The position numbers and the translations under genes were made by a program. A stretch of 64,000 bases of DNA from UBA2136 sp047635695 (lineage in GTDB: Bacteria; Pseudomonadota; Alphaproteobacteria; UBA2136): positions 62,001-126,000 of the forward strand of contig JBLILN010000001.1 in assembly GCA_047635695.1 (NCBI GenBank), given 5' to 3'. Shown one piece after another: positions 42,710-51,390 of this stretch; the stretch's first letter is position 1; the number at the start of each line of letters is the position of its first letter. The notes under the pieces were generated by a model. It saw only the letters and a list, made by a program, of their open reading frames with translations. It was not told the origin of the DNA and searched no databases.

Positions 42710-44149
42710 ATGAGCACTGTCGAAAAAAATGTTCGCCAAGGTTACGATAAAGTTATTTATGATATTGCCGACTATGTCATGACCTATGAAGGTTATTCAG
42801 AAGAAGCCTTAGAAACGGCGCAGTATTGTCTTATGGATAGTTTAGCTTGTGCTATGTTGGCGCTTAAATTCCCTGCTTGTCTTAAGCATTTAGGTCCTGT
42901 GGTTGAAGGTACAGTTGTGCCAAACGCCACACCTATTCCAGGTACGCACTATAGCCTCGACCCTATCAAGGCAGCTTTTGACATTGGCTGTATGATCCGC
43001 TGGCTTGACTATAACGACACGTGGCTTGCCGCTGAATGGGGTCACCCGAGTGATAACTTAGGCGCTATATTAGCCGTGGCTGATTATATCAGTCGTCAAA
43101 ATGTGAAAAAGGGCAAAGACGCTCTCACCATGCAAACAGTGCTTGAATGTATGGTTAAAGCACATGAAATTCAAGGCTGTATTGCGCTTGAAAACAGCTT
43201 TAATAAAGTTGGTTTAGACCATGTGTTACTGGTTAAAATTGCGTCAACAGCTGTAGCGGCAAAGTTAATGGGTGCCGATAAAGAAACTGTGAAGTCTGCC
43301 CTTTCTCAAGCCTTTGTAGATGGGCAGTCACTGCGCACTTACCGCCATGCCCCTAATGCAGGCCCTAGAAAAAGTTGGGCAGCGGGTGACGCGACGTCAC
43401 GTGCTGTGCGTTTGGCCATGGTTGCTATGTCGGGTGAAACGGGCTATACAAGCGCACTTTCAGCACCAACATGGGGTTTTTATGATGTGCTCTTTAAAGG
43501 CCACCCTTTTGAATTTCAACGCCCTTATGGTTGTTATGTGATGGAGAATGTCTTGTTTAAAATTTCATTCCCCGCAGAATTTCACGCGCAAACAGCGGTG
43601 GAATGTGCGGTGACTTTACATGAGTCAATCAAAGATCGCATCGACGACATAGAAAAAATTGACCTCATCACCCATGAATCGGCTATCCGTATTATTTCAA
43701 AAGAAGGTGCATTGCATAACCCTGCTGACCGTGATCATTGCCTGCAATATATGGTGGCTTGTGGTTTGTTGTTTGGAGACTTAGAGGCAAAGCATTATGA
43801 AGATGACGTGGCGTCAAACCCACAAATTGATGCCTTGTGCCTTAAAATGAATGTGAGCGAAAATAAACAATTTAGTACCGATTACCATGACCCTGAAAAG
43901 CGATCTATCGCGAATGCTATGCAAATTACATTTAAAGATGGAAGTCAGACTGACCTTATAACGGTGGAATACCCTATTGGCCATAAACGCAGGCGTGCAG
44001 AAGGTATGCCCGTGCTTGTCAGTAAGTTTAAAAAAGCAATTTATGGGCGTTTTGCTAGCAATAAGGCCAATAATATTATTGAGGCAATGTCGGCAGATAA
44101 ATTCCCACAAATGGCTGTGCCAGTGTTTATGGATATGTGGAAAATTTAA
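42710..44149 (+). CDS. prpD: 2-methylcitrate dehydratase (MmgE/PrpD family)
   Basis: Dehydrates 2-methylcitrate to 2-methylaconitate. The 479-residue protein carries DYVMTYEGYSEEALETAQYC near the start, DYNDTWLAAEWGHPSDNLGA (about 104-123) and ASTAVAAKLMGADKETVKSA near 175, all typical of PrpD. It is 100 nt after prpC with a plausible SD (AAGGG), so it may have a separate transcript or be the last gene of the operon. It completes the prpB-prpC-prpD set. Confidence 0.94.
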   Translation: MSTVEKNVRQGYDKVIYDIADYVMTYEGYSEEALETAQYCLMDSLACAMLALKFPACLKHLGPVVEGTVVPNATPIPGTHYSLDPIKAAFDIGCMIRWLDYNDTWLAAEWGHPSDNLGAILAVADYISRQNVKKGKDALTMQTVLECMVKAHEIQGCIALENSFNKVGLDHVLLVKIASTAVAAKLMGADKETVKSALSQAFVDGQSLRTYRHAPNAGPRKSWAAGDATSRAVRLAMVAMSGETGYTSALSAPTWGFYDVLFKGHPFEFQRPYGCYVMENVLFKISFPAEFHAQTAVECAVTLHESIKDRIDDIEKIDLITHESAIRIISKEGALHNPADRDHCLQYMVACGLLFGDLEAKHYEDDVASNPQIDALCLKMNVSENKQFSTDYHDPEKRSIANAMQITFKDGSQTDLITVEYPIGHKRRRAEGMPVLVSKFKKAIYGRFASNKANNIIEAMSADKFPQMAVPVFMDMWKI

Positions 44150-44158
44150 TATAATTTT

Positions 44159-44323
44159 TTAGGCGGCCTGTTTAATGCTTTTATGTTTTTCAATAAACTC
44201 AAGCATTTCTTCATAGGTAAGGCCTGTATGCTTTTTTATGTAAAAACATGGTTTTTTAAGCTCTTCAATGAGGATGGTATAGGTACCATCAGATGCATAT
44301 AACACTTGAAAATTTAAATCCAT
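44159..44323 (-). CDS. Small hypothetical protein, 54 aa
   Basis: An open frame of 54 codons downstream of the tRNA on the same strand. The product MDLNFQVLYASDG (1-13) plus a strand TYTILIEEL, FYIKKHTGLTYEEMLEFIE (about 27-45) and a basic tail has the composition of a compact alpha-beta protein. TAGGTAAAAG is a plausible weak SD. Evidence is composition and the absence of any stop across the space; no family recognised. Its 3' end faces prpD at a distance of 9 nt. Confidence 0.55.
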   Translation of the reverse strand: MDLNFQVLYASDGTYTILIEELKKPCFYIKKHTGLTYEEMLEFIEKHKSIKQAA

Positions 44324-44510
44324 AAAATTCTTTTACCTATCTGTAATGTTTTAATTAAATAAGCCCTATACTTATACCTATATCTATATATTGGTATTAT
44401 GGAACTATATTTCAAGAATATATTCAAATTTTTATGAAAAAAAATGTCGTGCCCAAAAATAATTTGAGACACATGGTTGAAGTAGGTGGCGGAGAAGGTT
44501 TTAGAATAAG

Positions 44511-44587
44511 TGGTAGGGCGAGAGGGACTTGAACCCCCGACCAAAGCATTATGAGTGCTCTGCTCTAACCAACTGAGCTACCGCCCC
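44511..44587 (-). tRNA. tRNA-Met (CAT anticodon)
   Basis: A 77-nt cloverleaf: acceptor GGGGCGG with TCGCCCT (a G-T pair at each end), D arm GCTC / GAGC, anticodon arm GAGCA-CTCATAA-TGCTT giving CAT, T arm GGGGG / CCCTC with TTCAAGT, and encoded CCA. An elongator Met tRNA is most likely; a CAT anticodon also fits tRNA-Ile that is modified to lysidine, and I cannot separate these with certainty. The three G-C initiator pairs are absent from the anticodon stem. Confidence 0.93.
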
Positions 44588-44599
44588 ACTTGATGAAGA

Positions 44600-44628
44600 G
44601 TTATATATCATACTTAGATGTCGGTCAA
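44600..44628 (-). promoter_or_regulatory. Sigma-70 promoter of the tRNA gene
   Basis: Minus-strand TTGACC (44623-44628) and TATAAC (44600-44605) with 17-nt spacing, 12 nt before the mature tRNA. Confidence 0.65.
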
Positions 44629-44869
44629 GCGGGGTTATGCGCTTTATTGTTATTTGAATCGTTCCGTAAGCAATTGAGGTTGTTGATTACTGACGAATTA
44701 TATATCTCAGCACTATTTTTGACGTAAAAAAGTGATAGTGACAATAAAGCCCTGTTTATTTGTTTTATATTTTTTTAATCCATGCCTTTTTACGATAAAA
44801 ACGTGACGTCAGGGTATTTTTTTGCCAAAATAGAAGCGATATAAAACTTTTAAAAGGCGCTATAGGAAA

Positions 44870-46276
44870 ATGACTGAAGTATTTCGCACTGAATATGACA
44901 CCATGGGTACAGTTGAAGTGCCGTCGCACCGTTATTGGGGTGCTCAAACACAAAGATCACTACAAAATTTTGAGATTGGTGACGAAAAGCTACCAAACGA
45001 ACTTATTCGTTCCTTTGCTATTTTGAAAAAGGCAGCTGCAACCGTTAACGCTGATTTAGGGCTTATTGATCGAGATATTTCAATGAATATCGCCAAAGCT
45101 GCTGAAGAAGTTATTTCAGGGCACTTGAACGATCATTTCCCACTTGTTGTTTGGCAAACAGGTAGCGGCACGCAAACAAATATGAACGTTAATGAAGTTA
45201 TTGCCAACCGCGCGATTGAAATTATGGGCGGCGCTTTGGGGTCCAAAACACCTGTGCACCCGAATGACCATGTCAATTATGGACAGTCTTCAAACGATAC
45301 ATTTCCAGCGGCTATGTATATTGCAGCTTTAGAGTCAGTTGAAGGGGCTGTTTTACCAGCCTTAGAAAAAATGCACGACGCTCTTGAAGCTAAATCGGAA
45401 TCTTTCCGTTACATTATTAAAATTGGTCGTACACATTTACAAGACGCAACACCGTTAACACTTGGGCAGGAATTTTCTGGATATGCGTCACAAATGAGCC
45501 ATTCCATCCGCCGTGTGAAGGACTGTATGGATGGCTTGCGTGAACTTGCTATTGGCGGCACAGCCGTGGGTACAGGTTTAAACACACACCCAGAATTTGG
45601 TGAACGTGTGGTGGCCGAAATTTCACGCCTGACAAACCGTGACTATGTTAAAGGTGAAAACTACTTTGAAGGCCTAGCTGCACATGATGCAATTGTTTAT
45701 GCCAGCGGTGCTTTAAAAACAGTTGCCACGTCATGTATGAAAATTGCCAACGACGTGCGCTTACTGGCTTCGGGCCCAAGGTGCGGTTTAGGTGAACTTA
45801 TTTTACCTTCAAACGAACCGGGCAGCTCTATTATGCCTGGTAAAGTAAACCCAACACAGTGCGAAGCTTTAACTATGGTTTGCGCGCAAGTGATGGGTAA
45901 TGACACAGCTATTACCATTGGTGGTATGAATGGCCATATGGAATTAAACGTTTTTAAACCTGTGATGATCTTTAATTTCTTACAGTCCTGTCGTTTACTT
46001 TCAGACTCCTGTCAAAGCTTCACAGATAAATGCTTGGTTGGTATAGAACCTAATCATGAACGTATTGAACGTAATTTAAATGAATCATTGATGTTGGTGA
46101 CAGCATTAAATCCTCATATTGGTTACGATAAGTCGGCTCAGGTTGCGAAAAAAGCGCACGAAGACGGCATTACATTAAAAGAATCAGCCATTGCCCTTGA
46201 ATTTCTAACGGCAGACGAGTTTGATAAACTTGTCCGCCCAGAAGAAATGATAGGACCAAAAGCAACGGCTAAATAA
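44870..46276 (+). CDS. fumC: Class II fumarate hydratase
   Basis: Hydrates fumarate to malate in the TCA cycle without an iron-sulfur cluster. The 468-residue protein has QTGSGTQTNMNVNEVIANR near 97, HPNDHVNYGQSSNDTFPAAM near 128 and the fumarase signature GSSIMPGKVNPTQCEAL near 316. An A/T-rich leader with TATAGGAAA precedes the ATG. It is followed 16 nt later by an exported-protein gene, with sdh and mdh genes elsewhere in the window. Confidence 0.97.
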   Translation: MTEVFRTEYDTMGTVEVPSHRYWGAQTQRSLQNFEIGDEKLPNELIRSFAILKKAAATVNADLGLIDRDISMNIAKAAEEVISGHLNDHFPLVVWQTGSGTQTNMNVNEVIANRAIEIMGGALGSKTPVHPNDHVNYGQSSNDTFPAAMYIAALESVEGAVLPALEKMHDALEAKSESFRYIIKIGRTHLQDATPLTLGQEFSGYASQMSHSIRRVKDCMDGLRELAIGGTAVGTGLNTHPEFGERVVAEISRLTNRDYVKGENYFEGLAAHDAIVYASGALKTVATSCMKIANDVRLLASGPRCGLGELILPSNEPGSSIMPGKVNPTQCEALTMVCAQVMGNDTAITIGGMNGHMELNVFKPVMIFNFLQSCRLLSDSCQSFTDKCLVGIEPNHERIERNLNESLMLVTALNPHIGYDKSAQVAKKAHEDGITLKESAIALEFLTADEFDKLVRPEEMIGPKATAK

Positions 46277-46292
46277 AACTTAAGGGGAAAAA

Positions 46293-47366
46293 ATGCGAGG
46301 CTTACATATTTTTGTAGCGTTTATAATGGCATCGATATTGATGTCGGGCGCTTACTGTGGTGTGTGGAAGTACACCATGTCATATAGCCTTGAAAACCTC
46401 CCAGCTATTTTAAATAACACAATGCCAGGGCAGGTGAAGTACACTAATACAGAGACGAATTATCACCCGTTTAAGCCTAAGGTCACACTAAAAGACACAT
46501 CTATTGTGGTGAGTGACCCTAAAACAGGCGGTACAGCGGTACTTAACCTGGGAGATGTTGTTTTAAATATTACACCTTTTGGCTCTAAGGATATTGTTAT
46601 ACAAGTACCAAAAAAAATAACCATGGTAACAACTTATCAAGGACGCAGTAATGACTACCGCATTTCATTAATAGAGCCGACCTTAGAACTTAAAGGCAAA
46701 GATAAAAACTTTGAAGCTATTTTGTCAGTTAGCGGTATGGTTGTTAAGGGGCGTACAAAAGGCTATTTTTCCAATCTCATTAAAATGGGTTATAGCTATA
46801 TTTCTAAAAATGAACAGTCCGATGAATTTGGCCTTATGATGACTAATTTAGACCTTACGTCTATACCTTTATTTAAAAAAGCACCCGTCTTTAAAAGTCT
46901 TTCACTTATATGGCATCCAAAACTTGAAAATACGTTCCCACTTGGTTACGCCTTGGCAGGTGCAGGTTCAAAAGATAAAGTCATTTTTGACACGATGTTG
47001 ATGGATGTTTTTAAAATTTACGCAGGTAATAGTAAAGTTCTCCTTACAGATGCGCGCCTTGCTTATAATGGTATTTGGTATGCATTTAACGGTGACGTGG
47101 CTTTAAATGAAAACCTTGTTTTAAAAGGGCAGGGCGCATTATCGTCTAATAAATTTGGTGATATGCTTGGCAATATTGAAAATGTGATGGACGGTTTCCC
47201 TATTGCATTGTCACGTATGATGGAAAGAATTGGCGGTAAAGAAAATAAAACACAAAGCATCAGTGTGGGTGTTTATAAAGACGTATTAACGATTAACGGA
47301 GCACCCGTTGGTATTATGCCGACAGTGCCAGAACTTATACATTTACACGGTAGGGGACAACGCTAA
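46293..47366 (+). CDS. Membrane-anchored or exported protein, 357 aa
   Basis: N-terminal hydrophobic segment (about 5-23; FVAFIMASILMSGAYCGVW) acting as signal or anchor, then a beta-rich mature part of unknown fold. The sequence pattern (SLENLPAILNN, then many strands of the kind IVVSDPKTGGTAVL) and its length recall the alphaproteobacterial DUF2125 proteins, but this is not secure. AAGGGG lies 10 nt before the ATG. It is 16 nt after fumC and 3 nt before the amidase gene, so an operon is likely. Confidence 0.75.
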   Translation: MRGLHIFVAFIMASILMSGAYCGVWKYTMSYSLENLPAILNNTMPGQVKYTNTETNYHPFKPKVTLKDTSIVVSDPKTGGTAVLNLGDVVLNITPFGSKDIVIQVPKKITMVTTYQGRSNDYRISLIEPTLELKGKDKNFEAILSVSGMVVKGRTKGYFSNLIKMGYSYISKNEQSDEFGLMMTNLDLTSIPLFKKAPVFKSLSLIWHPKLENTFPLGYALAGAGSKDKVIFDTMLMDVFKIYAGNSKVLLTDARLAYNGIWYAFNGDVALNENLVLKGQGALSSNKFGDMLGNIENVMDGFPIALSRMMERIGGKENKTQSISVGVYKDVLTINGAPVGIMPTVPELIHLHGRGQR

Positions 47367-47369
47367 ATT

Positions 47370-47933
47370 ATGAAACCAATATGGACACCATCACCCAACT
47401 TCTCAAAACGAGAACAGGAAATTAAATACATTGTTTTACACGGCACATGGATGCAGAGCACACAAGAGGCTTTAGACCGCCTATGCGATAAAGAAGCAGG
47501 TGTAAGCTGTCACTATTTAATTGATGAAAAAGGCAAACTGTTTCAACTGGTAAAAGACAGCTGCGTTGCTTGGCACGCAGGCATTAGCGCATGGAAAGAC
47601 GACGTCAGCCTAAACCAATATAGCCTTGGTATCGAACTTTCAAACCCGGGTGACGGCTCACCTTATACAGAAGCCCAATATAAATCACTCACCATTTTGC
47701 TTAAAGTACTTTTAAGTATTCATAAGCTAGAAGGTAACGCGGTACTTGCACATAGCGACATTGCACCCGACCGCAAAAATGACCCTGGTGCGGCCTTTGA
47801 CTGGCAACGTTTATACGAAGCGGGTGCTGCAGCACCACTGATAGAAGACGCCAACCCAAGCTACGTACAATTGAAATTTGCTGGTTATATTGGCAAAGAA
47901 GACATTGTGCAAAAGGCTTACGCCTTGCGATAA
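47370..47933 (+). CDS. N-acetylmuramoyl-L-alanine amidase (Amidase_2 fold)
   Basis: Zinc amidase that removes the peptide from N-acetylmuramoyl residues. The 187-residue protein matches the AmpD-like fold: the first His in YIVLHGTW (about 21-28), SCHYLIDEKGKLFQLVKD (about 49-66), WHAGISAWKDD near 71, SLGIELSNPGDG near 87 and the last metal ligands in AHSDIAPDRKNDPGAAFDW (about 128-146). No signal peptide, so a cytosolic muropeptide-recycling role (AmpD or AnmK pathway) is likely. Its stop lies just before the 3' end of rnpB on the opposite strand. Confidence 0.9.
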   Translation: MKPIWTPSPNFSKREQEIKYIVLHGTWMQSTQEALDRLCDKEAGVSCHYLIDEKGKLFQLVKDSCVAWHAGISAWKDDVSLNQYSLGIELSNPGDGSPYTEAQYKSLTILLKVLLSIHKLEGNAVLAHSDIAPDRKNDPGAAFDWQRLYEAGAAAPLIEDANPSYVQLKFAGYIGKEDIVQKAYALR

Positions 47934-47951
47934 ATTGTTTGTTTAGAAAAT

Positions 47952-48344
47952 AAAGCAGTTTACCTATAAGCCGGGTCATGTACTCAAATAACATTACATT
48001 ATAAGGCGATTATCATTCATCTAGGCGTTACATTACTATAACGCTCAAGCGACCTACCCGTTCCTTCTCACACGAGAAATGCTTATTCAAGCGAACTTGA
48101 AGCGAGGAACCTATTTGGTCTTGCACCGGATGGGGTTTACCATACCCAAAGTTGTTACCAACTTGGTGGTGCGCTCTTACCGCACCGTTTCACCTTTACA
48201 CGGGCCAAAGCCCATGAAGTCTATTCTCTGCTGCACTTTCCGTTAGCTTGCGCTACCTGGACGTTATCCAGCATCCTTCTCTATGGTGCCCGGACTTTCC
48301 TCTCGTTTGTAAACAAACCAGCGATAATCCAGTAAACTGCCAAG
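47952..48344 (-). ncRNA. rnpB: RNase P RNA (type A)
   Basis: Catalytic RNA that matures tRNA 5' ends. On the minus strand the universal GAGGAAAGTCCGGGC element lies at 48288-48302, P1 is formed by GCAGTTTAC (48332-48340) with GTAAACTGC (47955-47963), and the 3' region holds GACCCGGCTTATAGG just before the P1 arm. The size of about 390 nt fits type A. Ends are estimated from the P1 pairing, so a few bases of uncertainty remain. Confidence 0.95.
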
Positions 48345-48441
48345 GCCACTTATACCGAATAAAACAATAATTTACTATTAAAACTTGAAATTCATTTGTA
48401 TAGCCCCCACAATATTACTAATAAATACTTTTTCTTTTTAC

Positions 48442-48456
48442 ACAGGGTTCCCCTGT
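48442..48456 (+). promoter_or_regulatory. Hairpin upstream of the 48469-49299 gene
   Basis: Perfect 6-bp stem ACAGGG-TTC-CCCTGT, followed after 4 nt by the SD GAGG and the ATG at 48469. The SD is not paired but lies right beside the stem. Confidence 0.4.
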
Positions 48457-48468
48457 AAACGAGGTCTC

Positions 48469-49299
48469 ATGACTGATTCAAGAAAGTTGTCTTTAAACGA
48501 TTTAAACCACGACGTTAATATTATCCTTATGTACGATATGGCTAAAATGGAAGAAGCTTCTGATGAGGCCGATGAAATTTTAAATCTTATTCATGGTGAA
48601 TTAGAAGGTGCAGCCGATGCACTCGGCATGTTTTGTCATATTGATAATGAAAGTGAGCTTGAAAATCAAGCGGGTTGTTATATTTACCAGTGTCGTTTTG
48701 AATACCCTTCAAACTTTACAGGTAATGACATTGAACATGAACGTATTGAATATTTACAATCTATTGCTGAATGTTACGCTAAAATGAAGAATATAGACCT
48801 TTTTAATAAAAAAGGTATTACTTTTTCAATTGATGCCGCGGCACATAATAAAGCACAGTTTGATCTATATGTTTTAGAAAGTGAACAGGAATTGGCTGAA
48901 CAACCTGCCGAAAAACCTAGATATACAGGTGATACACGTCTTTCAGTTGTTTTAAACAACCAAGAACTGCGCCATGAAAACGGCTCGGATACTGAAATGG
49001 AACGTGTACGCGTTATGTTAACGTCTTTTGTGAAGCAGTTTGCTTATGAACATATGACTGGTTTTTGTGATTATACTTTAATCACCGAGGCGAATGAATA
49101 TGAAGAAAGTTTACATATTTATTTAACATGTCCACAAAATGTTTCACAGAAAGCATTCTTTGTAGGCGTTAAGTCGCTTGTAAATGCGTTACGTGCACAA
49201 GTAAATGAAGTGACATATGCCGCATATACAAAGGTTGATGTTAAACGCGTCTATGAAAAACTTTATAATAACATTCACATTCACAATACAACCCAATAG
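48469..49299 (+). CDS. Hypothetical protein, 276 aa
   Basis: I do not recognise this acidic, probably cytosolic protein. ATG at 48469 (MTDSRKLSLND) is chosen because GAGG lies 7 nt before it; the longer reading from 48385 would add a hydrophobic 28 residues running through the hairpin. Two similar halves may be present: each has a helix-rich stretch (EEASDEADEILNLIHGEL near 24; EMERVRVMLTSFVKQFAYEH near 176) followed by a Cys-containing segment (GCYIYQCRFEY near 68; GFCDYTLITEA near 200). Expressed alone, with a terminator. Confidence 0.72.
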   Translation: MTDSRKLSLNDLNHDVNIILMYDMAKMEEASDEADEILNLIHGELEGAADALGMFCHIDNESELENQAGCYIYQCRFEYPSNFTGNDIEHERIEYLQSIAECYAKMKNIDLFNKKGITFSIDAAAHNKAQFDLYVLESEQELAEQPAEKPRYTGDTRLSVVLNNQELRHENGSDTEMERVRVMLTSFVKQFAYEHMTGFCDYTLITEANEYEESLHIYLTCPQNVSQKAFFVGVKSLVNALRAQVNEVTYAAYTKVDVKRVYEKLYNNIHIHNTTQ

Positions 49300-49320
49300 C
49301 GAAATGCATACCAATGCAAA

Positions 49321-49347
49321 AAAAAAGCCTCCGAAATGGAGGCTTTT
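49321..49347 (+). terminator. Intrinsic terminator
   Basis: AAAAAGCCTCC / GGAGGCTTTTTT around GAAAT. Confidence 0.9.
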
Positions 49348-49444
49348 TTATGTGCGCGAGATGAGGGGTAATAGGCCTCATCACACTTGCATTACTCATC
49401 TAAGGTAAACCTTAGTTTTCATGCCAAAGGGTTTGTCTGAATAG

Positions 49445-50722
49445 TTAGGCAGTGCCGTCAACAATTTTTACAGTGACAGGGCCGTTAGTTGCAAGCATGG
49501 CTTGCTGTTTTTCCGTACCGTATTGCATGACAACACTGGGGAAAGCGGCGCTGATACTGTTGAATTTTGACGTTTCGCCACGTAATTGACCACAGGCGGC
49601 CAAAATATCTTCCCCACGCCCACGGCGTACATTCACGTCTACGCCCGCAGAAGCAATGGTGTTTCTAAAGGCTTCAATGCTTTGGTCGGTTGAACGTTCA
49701 AACGGGCTACCTGGCCATTCGTTGAAAGGAATAATGTTCACAAATGAAGGAATACCTTCAATCAACTTCACCAACATTTTAGCATGTTTTACCGTGTCGT
49801 TGGTGTCTTTAAGCATGACATATTCCCATGTAATACGGCGGTGTTCTTTTAAAGGGAAGGCATGAAGCGCAGCCATGAGTTCATCGACGTCCCATTTTTT
49901 ATTCACAGGCATAATTTTTGTACGGGTTTCGTTGTCTGGCGCGTGGATAGAGATTGCCAAGTTCACACCCAATGACTTCGCAATTTTACCAATATTGTCC
50001 ACCATACCACTGGTCGAAATGGTAATGCGGCGGCTGCCGTAACCAAAGCCTTTTTCGTCCATAAGCACATTGTTAGCGCTTTCAACGTTTGGCCAGTTGA
50101 AAAGAGGTTCGCCCATGCCCATGAAAACAATATTACTAATAATACGTTTCACTTCTATGCCTTGTTCTTTTTTCTTGGCGTTGCCAAGGGCTTGAATCAT
50201 CCATTCATCATCAAAGCCCGATTTTTGAATATGTTCTTCAAGGTTGAAAGGGTTGTCGCTCCATTGGCCAAGGCGTTTAGCGGCCATCCATACTTGTGCC
50301 ACAATTTCACTGCGCAGTAAATTACGTGAAAGCCCTTGTGTGCCTGTATGGCAAAAACGGCAGTTTAGCGTGCAACCCACTTGTGACGAAACGCAAAGCG
50401 TGCCACGGTTTGGTTCGGGTATAAAAACAGTTTCAATGTCGTGGCCGTCATGTAATTTAAAAAGCCATTTTACGGTACCGTCTTTTGAAACCTGTTCGGT
50501 GATTAAATTTAAAGGGTCAAAGCAAATATGTTCCTTAAGTGTGAGTGCATCTTTTTTGCTGATATTCGGCATTTCTTCAGGGTCAAGAATACCTTTGTCG
50601 TATATCCATCCCATAATTTGCCCAGCGCGAAATGCAGGTAGCCCTGCTTCTTTGATGCGTGTTTTCAGTCCACCTAAAGTCAGACCGAAAATATGCTCTA
50701 TAACTTGTGTTTGCTTATCCAT
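49445..50722 (-). CDS. rlmN: 23S rRNA/tRNA adenine-C2 methyltransferase RlmN
   Basis: Radical-SAM enzyme that methylates A2503 of 23S rRNA and A37 of some tRNAs. The SAM and cluster motif CTLNCRFCHTG lies at about 117-127. SNIVFMGMGEPLFNW (about 190-204), RRITISTSGMVDNI near 229 and the C-terminal VRRGRGEDILAACGQL (about 365-380), with the second catalytic Cys, are intact. At 425 residues it is longer than usual because of an insertion near 150-185 and a 40-residue tail. No operon partner. Confidence 0.95.
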   Translation of the reverse strand: MDKQTQVIEHIFGLTLGGLKTRIKEAGLPAFRAGQIMGWIYDKGILDPEEMPNISKKDALTLKEHICFDPLNLITEQVSKDGTVKWLFKLHDGHDIETVFIPEPNRGTLCVSSQVGCTLNCRFCHTGTQGLSRNLLRSEIVAQVWMAAKRLGQWSDNPFNLEEHIQKSGFDDEWMIQALGNAKKKEQGIEVKRIISNIVFMGMGEPLFNWPNVESANNVLMDEKGFGYGSRRITISTSGMVDNIGKIAKSLGVNLAISIHAPDNETRTKIMPVNKKWDVDELMAALHAFPLKEHRRITWEYVMLKDTNDTVKHAKMLVKLIEGIPSFVNIIPFNEWPGSPFERSTDQSIEAFRNTIASAGVDVNVRRGRGEDILAACGQLRGETSKFNSISAAFPSVVMQYGTEKQQAMLATNGPVTVKIVDGTA

Positions 50723-50784
50723 ATGCAGAACATAAGGCTCTTACTGTGCAATTGCAAGGGTTAGAGCGTTTATTTGTTAAATAA

Positions 50785-50814
50785 TTGACATTTATTGTTA
50801 AGTTACGGCATACT
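50785..50814 (+). promoter_or_regulatory. Sigma-70-like promoter
   Basis: TTGACA (50785-50790) and CATACT (50809-50814) with an 18-nt gap, upstream of the lipoprotein gene at 50937. Confidence 0.45.
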
Positions 50815-50936
50815 AAAAGCAGATTTACTATATACACTTCTTAAAAGTGTTACCGTTTTAAGGACTTTTCGCCCTCACTCATAAAGGCTATTCTTTGTGC
50901 TTTATGTTTTTATTTTATACCGCGAGGTTAATTTTC

Positions 50937-51281
50937 ATGAAAAATTTATATTTTATTTTGTGCCTGTTTTTTATTTTAAGCGCTTGTTCTGTGACAGTTA
51001 AGTCTGAAATAACTGTTCCAGGTTCTGTGCTAACGCCAGCACAATGTGACATACTTGAAGCCGATGCTGAAAATGTCTTTTTACATTTTGTGCGTGGCAC
51101 ACCTTATATGGATAACAAAAGTTATGATGTTATTAAGGGTTTAATCAAAAATTATCGTACAGGTTCATTTGACAGTGCTTATATCAGTATTCTTGTGAAA
51201 AAGAACTCTTTACAGTATGTTGATTTTGAGCAAAAATCTTTGTTAATCCATCGCCGCAAAGGTGTTTGCAAAACTTATTAA
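50937..51281 (+). CDS. Small lipoprotein, 114 aa
   Basis: Signal peptide II with basic start MKNLYFILCLFFILSAC: the lipobox LSAC puts the modified Cys at residue 17. The mature part is about 98 residues of mixed alpha-beta prediction (CDILEADAENVFLHFV, YISILVKKNSLQYVDF) with a C-terminal Cys. Start at 50937 is preferred over 50895 by fit of the signal peptide; GAGG lies 10 nt upstream, after a short ACC-GCGA-GGT hairpin. No family recognised. Confidence 0.8.
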   Translation: MKNLYFILCLFFILSACSVTVKSEITVPGSVLTPAQCDILEADAENVFLHFVRGTPYMDNKSYDVIKGLIKNYRTGSFDSAYISILVKKNSLQYVDFEQKSLLIHRRKGVCKTY

Positions 51282-51292
51282 CGAAAAATAAT

Positions 51293-51318
51293 GAAGGGCG
51301 CTCTGCGCTCTTTTTTTT
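51293..51318 (+). terminator. Intrinsic terminator
   Basis: GGGCGC-TCT-GCGCTC followed by eight T, closing the lipoprotein gene. Confidence 0.8.
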
Positions 51319-51390
51319 ATGGTAAGCTTGACCTTTTGCTAAAAAAACGTATCTTGCAGATATTAGTTAAATATTTCAAAGGAAAAAATC

